A stretch of DNA of 20,043 nucleotides from an uncultured Bacteroidales bacterium. GTDB lineage: Bacteria > Bacteroidota > Bacteroidia > Bacteroidales > P3. Shown piece by piece: positions 7,489 through 13,143 of this stretch. The stretch lies in NCBI GenBank assembly GCA_905236405.1, contig CAJOQB010000216.1, positions 1 to 20,043 of the forward strand, in the 5' to 3' direction. The position numbers and the translations under genes were made by a program. The first letter of the stretch is position 1, and each line of letters opens with the position of its first letter. The notes beneath the pieces were generated by a model. It did no database searches. It saw only the letters and a list, made by a program, of their open reading frames with translations, and had not been told where the DNA came from.

Positions 7489-8571
7489 TTATTTAACGAT
7501 TTTGTTTTCTAATGCTTCCAGTACCTCGGTCGGGGTGGGGATGATACCGCCGAAACGGCCGAAGTGTTCGACTTTCACGCCGCAGTTGGTGGCGAGCTTG
7601 ACGTCTTCGATCATCTGACCGGCACTCATTTCGACCGTCAGGATGCCTTTGACGTTCTTGGCTGCCTCAGCCAGTTGAACTGTGGGGAAGGGGAAGAGGG
7701 TGATGAGACGGAAGATGCCGACCTTGATGCCTTTTTCGCGAGCCAGCTGCATGGCCTTCATGGCGATACGCGAGCTGGAGCCGTAGGCAACGATCAGATA
7801 CTCGGCGTCCTCGCAGTTGATCATCTCGTAGCGGACGTCGTTCTTCTCCATCTCGCGGTATTTGGCTTGCAACTTGTGGTTGAAGACCTCCTGCTTGGAG
7901 GATTCAAGCTCGAGCGAGGTGATGATGTTGTGGTCGCGGGTGGCAGGTTTGCCCCAAGTGCCCCAGGGGGCGTTCTTGCGGCGCTCTTCCTCCGTCCAAC
8001 GAGGCAGGTTGTCGCGGGTGTAGAGTTTCTCCATGCACTGTCCGATAGCACCGTCGGAGAGAATCAGTACGGGGTTGCGATACTTGAAGGCGATATCCCA
8101 TGCGTCGAACACAAAGTCGTACATCTCCTGCACCGAAGCGGGAGCCAGGGTGTAGAGCTGATAGTCACCGTGTCCGCCGCCTTTTACCGACTGGAAGTAG
8201 TCGGATTGTGAAGGCTGGATGGTACCCAAACCGGGGCCGCCACGCATAACGTTAACGATCAGGCAGGGGATTTCGGCGCCGGCCAGATAGGTGAGGCCTT
8301 CCTGCATCAGCGAGATTCCGGGCGAAGAGGAAGAAGTGGCCACTTTCTTACCTGTGGCAGCACCGCCGTAAACCATATTGATGGAAGCCACTTCGCTTTC
8401 TGCCTGGAGCACCACCATGCCTGTGGTCTCCCAAGGTTTCTCGGCCATAAGAGTTTCCATAACTTCCGATTGCGGGGTGATAGGATAGCCGAAGTAGCCG
8501 TCCGTACCGCTGGCAATCATAGCACGGGCAATAGCCTCATTGCCCTTCATTAATTTCAGTTCTTTTGCCAT
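7489..8571 (-). CDS. vorB: 2-oxoacid:ferredoxin oxidoreductase, alpha subunit (VorB-type)
   Basis: 360 residues. It begins with the KGNEAIARAMIASG segment at 9-22, then the pyrimidine-domain signature YFGYPITPQSEVME (26-39). QAESEVASINMVYGGAATG (56-74) and TSSSSPGISLMQE (79-91) are the conserved stretches around the active site, and MRGGPGLGTIQPSQSDY follows at 109-125. The C-terminal ~120 residues form the transketolase-C-like domain. Bacteroidales proteins of this length preceded by a small ferredoxin gene are, as I recall, named 3-methyl-2-oxobutanoate dehydrogenase subunit VorB; KorA would be the alternative. It lies 22 bases after the ferredoxin gene and 8 before the beta subunit. Codon use in this operon is strongly biased, which suggests high expression (inference). 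Confidence 0.85.
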   Translation of the reverse strand: MAKELKLMKGNEAIARAMIASGTDGYFGYPITPQSEVMETLMAEKPWETTGMVVLQAESEVASINMVYGGAATGKKVATSSSSPGISLMQEGLTYLAGAEIPCLIVNVMRGGPGLGTIQPSQSDYFQSVKGGGHGDYQLYTLAPASVQEMYDFVFDAWDIAFKYRNPVLILSDGAIGQCMEKLYTRDNLPRWTEEERRKNAPWGTWGKPATRDHNIITSLELESSKQEVFNHKLQAKYREMEKNDVRYEMINCEDAEYLIVAYGSSSRIAMKAMQLAREKGIKVGIFRLITLFPFPTVQLAEAAKNVKGILTVEMSAGQMIEDVKLATNCGVKVEHFGRFGGIIPTPTEVLEALENKIVK

Positions 8572-8593
8572 TTTCTATTTAACGTTTTGCTGT

Positions 8594-8812
8594 TTAACAT
8601 TTAACTTTGTAGACGGAGATTACACCATCCGGGCACACGATAGCGCAGCTGGCGCAACCGATGCACTTGTCATTTACGGTCTCCAGGTAGTTGTAACCCT
8701 TGCCGTTTACGTTTTTAGACAGAGCGATGCACTGCAGGGGGCAGGCTCCAACGCATACTGCACAACCTTTGCAGCGCTCGGTGTCAATGACTATTTGTCC
8801 TTTAAATGCCAT
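8594..8812 (-). CDS. 2x[4Fe-4S] ferredoxin subunit of the 2-oxoacid oxidoreductase
   Basis: 72 residues with two full C-x2-C-x2-C-x3-C-P motifs: Cys14, 17, 20, 24 and Cys50, 53, 56, 60. It would carry electrons from the thiamine-diphosphate site to free ferredoxin, equivalent to the delta subunit of Por/Kor/Vor complexes. It is the first gene of the operon, with a leader of about 140 bases downstream of a TAnnTTTG box. A ninth cysteine is the C-terminal residue, with no obvious ligand role. A free ferredoxin is less likely because the gene is only 22 bases from the alpha subunit gene. Confidence 0.93.
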   Translation of the reverse strand: MAFKGQIVIDTERCKGCAVCVGACPLQCIALSKNVNGKGYNYLETVNDKCIGCASCAIVCPDGVISVYKVKC

Positions 8813-8955
8813 AGTTTTAGTTTTATATGATTAACAATTTATGTGTTACACTCGTTGCAAAACATTCGGTGCATCCTGTTGCAATCTTGCCAAAAACCAT
8901 TTAAGGTTTTGATTTTCATGCAAAGGTGTGCCTTGTGCTCTGCTTTATCAAAGTG

Positions 8956-8963
8956 CAAAGATA
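8956..8963 (-). promoter_or_regulatory. Promoter -7 element of the 2-oxoacid oxidoreductase operon
   Basis: TATCTTTG on the minus strand is a full TAnnTTTG match, 144 bases before the ferredoxin ATG at 8812. A second match (TAATTTTG, 9215-9208) lies further upstream. The -33 position is AT-rich without a clear TTTG. Confidence 0.5.
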
Positions 8964-9013
8964 TAAAAAATTTAATAATTGTATATTTTTTTCATCGTTT
9001 CTGACGATTTTAC

Positions 9014-9068
9014 AACTCTGATGTAAGTCTGATGTAACTCTGACTTAAGTCTAACCTAACTCTAACTT
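9014..9068. repeat. Five tandem 11-bp imperfect repeats
   Basis: Units start at 9014, 9025, 9036, 9047 and 9058. They read AACTCTGATGT, AAGTCTGATGT, AACTCTGACTT, AAGTCTAACCT and AACTCTAACTT. The third base alternates C/G/C/G/C, so the true period may be 22 bp. The spacing is about one helical turn, putting every copy on the same face of the DNA. The last unit runs into a TAnnTTTG match (9063-9070). It could be a regulator-binding array or a curved segment; no factor is known to me. Confidence 0.75.
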
Positions 9069-9219
9069 TGGATTGACGTTCGAAAGGGCACTTTTGGTGT
9101 GAAAAAAATGTCTTCAACAGTCGTGAATCGAATCAATCGTTTTTCAAACGTGTTTCTAAAAAAATACTAAATGAACAATAAAAAAATCGTTTTGGTGTTA
9201 TCCAATCCAAAATTAGTAG

Positions 9220-9227
9220 TACTTTTG
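9220..9227 (+). promoter_or_regulatory. Promoter -7 element of the DUF1573 gene
   Basis: TACTTTTG matches TAnnTTTG and sits 55 bases before the ATG at 9283. TTTG at 9191-9194 could be the -33 element, but the 25-base spacing is longer than the usual 19-21. Confidence 0.55.
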
Positions 9228-9282
9228 CAACCTCAAACAAGCAAGATAATAAGAAACAAGTTAATTTAAAGATTTCAATATC

Positions 9283-9702
9283 ATGAAGAAACTTTTGGTT
9301 TTGAGCCTTTTTGTGGCTCTTTCGTTTGGCGCTTTGAAAGCACAAGACACTCCTGCACCGCAGGTTCCTGCCAATGGCCCGAAGATTGAATTCTCCTCGC
9401 TCGAACACAACTATGGACAGATTGTCAAAGGTGGTGACGGCAATTGCGTTTTCACCTTTACCAACACGGGCACCGAGCCTTTGATTCTCTCCAACGTCCG
9501 TGCTTCTTGCGGCTGCACCACTCCCTCGTGGACAAAAGAACCCGTCATGCCTGGCAAGACCGGCACTATCAAAGTGAAATACAACACCAACAATGTGGGC
9601 GGCTTCACCAAGACCATCACTGTCACCAGTAATGCGGTGGACAACCCGCGTGTGGTCCTCAAAATCAAGGGTAACGTCACCAACCCGAACGAAAACAAAT
9701 GA
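9283..9702 (+). CDS. Exported DUF1573 domain protein
   Basis: 139 residues. A signal peptide covers about 1-21 (MKKLLVLSLFVALSFGALKAQ). The remainder is a single Ig-like/MSP-like beta domain of the DUF1573 family: the KIEFSSLEHNYGQI start near 34-47, FTFTNTGTEPL at 57-67, the signature SCGCTTP at 75-81, and a final strand VVLKIKGNV. DUF1573 proteins are common secreted proteins in Bacteroidota and their role is not known. Cys76 and Cys78 are in the family signature, and a third cysteine (Cys55) lies in the preceding strand. It is transcribed alone, with its own promoter box and a terminator about 75 bases after the stop. The ATG at 9283 is unambiguous because of the signal peptide. Confidence 0.9.
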   Translation: MKKLLVLSLFVALSFGALKAQDTPAPQVPANGPKIEFSSLEHNYGQIVKGGDGNCVFTFTNTGTEPLILSNVRASCGCTTPSWTKEPVMPGKTGTIKVKYNTNNVGGFTKTITVTSNAVDNPRVVLKIKGNVTNPNENK

Positions 9703-9716
9703 CAAAGAGAATGGAT

Positions 9717-9748
9717 GTCGACATAATCAATAATTGATGCTGTCGACA
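9717..9748. repeat. Inverted repeat with two TGTCGACA palindromes
   Basis: Two copies of the palindrome TGTCGACA (9717-9724 and 9741-9748) flank a short inner inverted repeat ATCAA/TTGAT. They can form one hairpin or act as two operator half-sites. A third partial copy, TCGACA, follows at 9755-9760. There is no T tract, so this is not a standard terminator. Confidence 0.5.
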
Positions 9749-9777
9749 CAGTTCTCGACAAATCTGTCAGAATAAAT

Positions 9778-9833
9778 AAGGTAGTTGGGTGTGGAACCTG
9801 CGTGGCTCAACCCACTACCTTTGTTTTTCTTTT
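9778..9833 (+). terminator. Terminator of the DUF1573 gene, overlapping the aminotransferase promoter box
   Basis: The left arm 9778-9790 (AAGGTAGTTGGGT) pairs with 9810-9821 (ACCCACTACCTT) with one bulged T. A T-rich tract TTGTTTTTCTTTT runs to 9833. The right arm and tract contain the TACCTTTG box at 9816-9823. Confidence 0.7.
9816..9823 (+). promoter_or_regulatory. Candidate promoter -7 element of the aminotransferase gene
   Basis: TACCTTTG matches TAnnTTTG and lies 45 bases before the ATG at 9868. It is embedded in the right arm of the preceding terminator. No -33 TTTG is apparent. Confidence 0.4.
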
Positions 9834-9867
9834 AGCAGTATCATGTGAAACAAAATTTATAAGTATT

Positions 9868-11070
9868 ATGCCCCAGATATCAAATAAAGGAAATGAACTG
9901 CCCCAGTCGGCCATCCGTAAACTGGTGCCTTTCTCCGATGCTGCCAAAGCACGCGGCATCCATGTCTATCACTTGAACATCGGTCAACCCGATATCGAGA
10001 CACCCAAGGGTGCCTTGAAGACGCTGGCTGAAACCGAAATCGGTGTGCTGGCTTACAGCCACAGTGCCGGCAATATGTCGTATCGCAAGAAATTGGTGGA
10101 ATACTACAACCGCCATAATATTCACATCAACGAAAACCAGATTATTGTCACCACTGGCGGTAGCGAGGCTTTGCAATTTGCCTTTACTGTCTGTTTGAAT
10201 CCTGGCGATGAGATTATCATTCCCGAGCCGTATTACACCAACTACAATACGTTCGCCAAGTTGTGCGACGCTACCATCAAGACTATCCCGTCGGATATCC
10301 GTAGCGGTTTCGCTTTGCCTCCTATCGAGGACTTCGAGAAAGCCATCACTCCTCGCACTCGTGCCATCATGATTTGCAACCCCAACAACCCCACGGGTTA
10401 TCTCTATACGAAAGAGGAACTGCTCAAGGTGGCTCAGTTGGTGAAGAAATACGACCTCTTCCTCTTTGCCGACGAGGTGTATCGTGAGTTCTGCTACGAT
10501 GGAAACGAACACTTTAGCGTGATGCAACTGGAAGGCTTGGAGAAAAACGTGGTGCTCTTCGACTCGGTGTCGAAACGTTACAGCGCATGCGGTGCCCGTA
10601 TTGGTTGCATGGTGACCAAGAATGAAGAGGTCTACTCCATTGCTATGCGTTTGGCACAAGCTCGTCTCTCTCCTCCCAGCTTTGGTCAGATTTTCGGCGA
10701 AGCTGCTGTCGACACTCCTCAGTCGTATTTTGACGCAGTTTCGAAAGAATATGTGGCTCGTCGCAATGTTATCGTCGAAGGTGTCAACAAGATTCCCGGT
10801 TGTTTCTGCCCCAACCCCAAGGGTGCTTTCTATACGGTGATAGAACTGCCTATCGATGACAGCGACAAGTTCTGTCAATGGTTGCTTACCGACTTCAACT
10901 ACAACAACGAGACCCTCATGATGGCTCCTGCCACAGGTTTCTATGCCGACCCCGAAAAGGGCCGTCATCAAGCACGTATCACCTATTGTCTCTGCATCGA
11001 AGACTTGAAACATGCCATCAAGTGCTTGGAAGAGGCTTTGAAGGTGTATCCTGGTCGCTTGAACAAATAG
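9868..11070 (+). CDS. Class I pyridoxal-phosphate aminotransferase (aspartate aminotransferase-like)
   Basis: 400 residues from the ATG at 9868, the usual size for fold-type I, subgroup I gamma aminotransferases. Landmarks: HLNIGQPDIETP at 35-46 (substrate entry), VTTGGSEAL at 94-102 (phosphate loop), NPNNPTG at 171-177, ADEVY at 201-205 with the ring-nitrogen Asp202, and SVSKRYSACGARIG at 233-246 with the Schiff-base Lys236. An Arg in QARITYCLC near the C terminus would bind the substrate carboxylate. The enzyme transfers amino groups between an amino acid and 2-oxoglutarate; aspartate is a guess and alanine or an aromatic substrate is possible. A longer frame starting at 9802 was rejected: it would begin inside the terminator, before the promoter box, and adds 22 residues unlike the family. 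A hairpin follows the stop. Confidence 0.9.
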   Translation: MPQISNKGNELPQSAIRKLVPFSDAAKARGIHVYHLNIGQPDIETPKGALKTLAETEIGVLAYSHSAGNMSYRKKLVEYYNRHNIHINENQIIVTTGGSEALQFAFTVCLNPGDEIIIPEPYYTNYNTFAKLCDATIKTIPSDIRSGFALPPIEDFEKAITPRTRAIMICNPNNPTGYLYTKEELLKVAQLVKKYDLFLFADEVYREFCYDGNEHFSVMQLEGLEKNVVLFDSVSKRYSACGARIGCMVTKNEEVYSIAMRLAQARLSPPSFGQIFGEAAVDTPQSYFDAVSKEYVARRNVIVEGVNKIPGCFCPNPKGAFYTVIELPIDDSDKFCQWLLTDFNYNNETLMMAPATGFYADPEKGRHQARITYCLCIEDLKHAIKCLEEALKVYPGRLNK

Positions 11071-11092
11071 TTTCGATAGATTATCTTTCATC

Positions 11093-11130
11093 AGAGGGCT
11101 GGCGTGAGTGGGTTATGCCGGCCCTCTTTA
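11093..11130 (+). terminator. Hairpin terminator after the aminotransferase gene
   Basis: An 11-bp stem with one G-U pair (11093-11103 with 11117-11127, AGAGGGCTGGC with GCCGGCCCTCT) and a 13-base loop. The tail TTTATT is short, so termination may be partial. It ends only 13 bases before the next ATG; read-through from the aminotransferase could drive the following genes. Confidence 0.6.
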
Positions 11131-11142
11131 TTCTATGTTACC

Positions 11143-11610
11143 ATGAATCGCGAAGAGAAACGTATAAAGGTGCTGCAGTCGCTGATAGAACATCAGCAAG
11201 CTATAGCGGATACTGCCAAAAAGGAAATGGATTCGGCTCAACAGCAAAGCAACGAATATGGGCAGAATGTGGATCGTTACGACAGTTTCAGAACCAAGAT
11301 GATGCGTGCTCGCGATATGTATGCCCGCCAATATAGCAACGCCAACGAAAGTATCCGTTACCTGCAGGAACTGCTAAAACAGCCGCCTTTCGAAAAGGTG
11401 GAATATGGAGCTATTGTGGTTACTGACAAACAGCGGTTCTGTCTCAGTATTGGAGCTGGCAAATTCATGGTAGAATATAACGAGGGGACACCAGAGGAGT
11501 TTTTCGCTATCTCTGCACAAGTGCCCATCTATCAAGCGATGCAAGGGAAACGTGTGGGCGATGCTTTCACATTTAATGGTATCAAGCAAACCATTATAGA
11601 GGTTTTCTAA
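11143..11610 (+). CDS. GreA/GreB-like protein (N-terminal coiled coil plus Gre C-terminal-type domain)
   Basis: 155 residues. Residues 1-80 are charged, Gln-rich and helical with coiled-coil character. The second half (from VEYGAIVVTD near 86 to the end) resembles the FKBP-like C-terminal domain of GreA/GreB: a strand giving GAIVVTD, an FAISAQVPIYQAMQGK segment and GDAFTFNG before a final strand. Bacteroidota carry many such short proteins, annotated variably as GreA/GreB-family or, wrongly, as 3-oxoacyl-ACP synthase. The acidic tip residues of true Gre factors cannot be clearly assigned, so transcript-cleavage activity is not claimed. The start at 11143 is preferred over 11104, which lies inside the upstream hairpin. 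Its stop TAA overlaps the ATG of the next gene (TAATG), so the two are translationally coupled. Confidence 0.65.
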   Translation: MNREEKRIKVLQSLIEHQQAIADTAKKEMDSAQQQSNEYGQNVDRYDSFRTKMMRARDMYARQYSNANESIRYLQELLKQPPFEKVEYGAIVVTDKQRFCLSIGAGKFMVEYNEGTPEEFFAISAQVPIYQAMQGKRVGDAFTFNGIKQTIIEVF

Positions 11611-13082
11611 TGGCTGTTCCGAAAAAGAAAAGAATAGACGACAAAAAGGCAAGGGGCATTCTTTTGCTCTTTGCCTTGTTGTATTCTCTTGTTTCGATAG
11701 TCAATCATTTGATGATGCGGACATATGCACTCGATTTGGGTGTCTACACTCATGCCTTGTGGCAATATGCACACGGACAATGGGCAGATTGCAGCATCTT
11801 TGCATGGCCAGTCGACAACCAAAACTTGTTGCACGATCATTTTGACCTTTATGTGGTGCTCTTTTCCCCGTCGGTGGCCATCTTTGGCGAATATACGTTG
11901 CTCATCATTCAAATTGTAGCAGTACTGTTGGGAGGATGGGGTATCTATCGTTTAATAGGATCGTATGACCGTAAAGGGAAGTTGCCCATCATTGCCATGA
12001 TGAGTTACCTTTCGTTCTTTGGAATATGGCACGCATTGGCGTTCGATTATCATTCCAATGTGGTGGCAGCAAATCTGCTTCCGTGGTTTTTTTTGTCGTT
12101 GAAAAACAAGCGGTATGGATGGGGAGCGGTGTTGGTGGTGCTTTTGTGTATTTCAAAAGAAACGACAGCGTTGTGGATTGTTTTTGTCGCAGTGGCTCTA
12201 ATGTTTGATTATCATAGGGATAAGGTGGCAATGCGTTGGCTTACGGTATACGCGGTGTTCAGTCTTGTCTATTTTGTGCTGATAGCGATGGTGGTAATGC
12301 CGTCGATGGGTGGAGTTAGTCTTGGCTTTTGGCGTTACGACTATATGGGGGACAGCATGGGGAGTATGGCTTCATTTCTGTTGACTCATCCCTTGCAAGC
12401 TTTGCGTTTTTTCTTTACCAATTTCACGGGCGATGCCGACTATGACCGATTGAAGTTGGAGTTTTGGTTATGCTGTGCTTTCTCGGGAATGGCTCTGTGC
12501 GTGTTTAAGCCCAATTATCTGCTGATGATGGTTCCTCCTGTGCTGATGAAGATGATGAGTCGCGATTCAGGTTTCTGGGGTGTGGGTTTCCATTATAACG
12601 TAGAGTTGGCTCCAGTGCTTGTTATTGGTGGTTTTCTTGTTCTTTGTCGTTGGAAGCAAAAAGGGTACGGAAATATAGTTGGTATATTGTCTGTTTTGTT
12701 TCTTGTGTCAATTCTTTCGGTATCTGTCTATTCCACCAATCATCCTGTAACAAATATCAGAAGGGATAATGTGTGCTTGTATTCCCGTGACCATTACCGA
12801 CAGAAGCAGTTCGACCGTCAGTATGCCCGCCAGTTGTTGGATATGATTCCCGAGGATGCGAGTGTTAGTGCTGCTGCTCCTTTTGTACCTCATCTTGCGT
12901 TGAGACAAAACATCACGTTATTTCCTGTGATGGCCTATATGTCCGATTATATGTTAGTGTTCAAAGACCATTGGTCTTATTATGATGACACCCGTGAGGA
13001 ATTCCAGAAGGTGATAACTGATACGGTTCGCTATGAGGTGGTTGATACGGATGGAACTCTTTACCTCATAAAGCAGAGATGA
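11610..13082 (+). CDS. DUF2079 domain integral membrane protein
   Basis: 490 residues with about ten hydrophobic segments, the first at ~16-34. The periplasmic-side loop motif YALDLGVYTHALWQYAHG (39-56) is the DUF2079 signature; further family stretches are DHFDLYVVLFSP near 75-88 and WHALAFDYHSNV near 140-151. I recall DUF2079 being grouped with GT-C-type membrane glycosyltransferases, which would make Asp42 a possible catalytic Asp; this is inference. The C-terminal ~110 residues are soluble and contain YARQLLDMIPEDASVSAAA, a pattern often seen in the extracytoplasmic tail of the family. The start overlaps the upstream stop by one base. A convergent terminator follows. Substrate and role are unknown. 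Confidence 0.8.
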   Translation: MAVPKKKRIDDKKARGILLLFALLYSLVSIVNHLMMRTYALDLGVYTHALWQYAHGQWADCSIFAWPVDNQNLLHDHFDLYVVLFSPSVAIFGEYTLLIIQIVAVLLGGWGIYRLIGSYDRKGKLPIIAMMSYLSFFGIWHALAFDYHSNVVAANLLPWFFLSLKNKRYGWGAVLVVLLCISKETTALWIVFVAVALMFDYHRDKVAMRWLTVYAVFSLVYFVLIAMVVMPSMGGVSLGFWRYDYMGDSMGSMASFLLTHPLQALRFFFTNFTGDADYDRLKLEFWLCCAFSGMALCVFKPNYLLMMVPPVLMKMMSRDSGFWGVGFHYNVELAPVLVIGGFLVLCRWKQKGYGNIVGILSVLFLVSILSVSVYSTNHPVTNIRRDNVCLYSRDHYRQKQFDRQYARQLLDMIPEDASVSAAAPFVPHLALRQNITLFPVMAYMSDYMLVFKDHWSYYDDTREEFQKVITDTVRYEVVDTDGTLYLIKQR

Positions 13083-13085
13083 TAA

Positions 13086-13127
13086 AATAACATGTGTGCC
13101 AGACGTATATCCGACACACATGTTATT
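13086..13127. terminator. Bidirectional terminator between the DUF2079 gene and glmS
   Basis: A perfect 13-bp stem (13086-13098 with 13115-13127, AATAACATGTGTG with its complement) and a 16-base loop. It is flanked by short T-rich tails in both directions (TTATT on plus, TTATTTTAT on minus). It lies between convergent genes and serves both. Confidence 0.8.
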
Positions 13128-13143
13128 ATTGAAAGGTGTTGTC

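Larger units (their letters stand above)
8813..9282. other. Divergent regulatory region between the oxidoreductase operon and the DUF1573 gene
   Basis: 470 bases without a credible coding frame. The left part (8813-8955) would be a ~140-nt leader of the minus-strand operon; it contains one small hairpin (AAAACC/GGTTTT around 8899-8916) but no riboswitch I recognise. The centre holds the 11-bp repeat array at 9014-9068. The right part is AT-rich. TAnnTTTG matches occur at 8963-8956 and 9215-9208 (minus) and at 9063-9070 and 9220-9227 (plus); not all need be real. Confidence 0.6.

Noticed and set aside
9014..9068. CRISPR array
   Set aside because: The repeats are 11 bp, directly adjacent and without unique spacers, and there are no cas genes.
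9802..9867. N-terminal extension of the aminotransferase to 9802
   Set aside because: The start would lie in the loop of the upstream terminator and before the promoter box; the extra residues do not fit the family.
9880..11091. 403-codon minus-strand open frame across the aminotransferase gene
   Set aside because: It is the complement of a clear PLP enzyme with intact motifs; its translation shows no family features.
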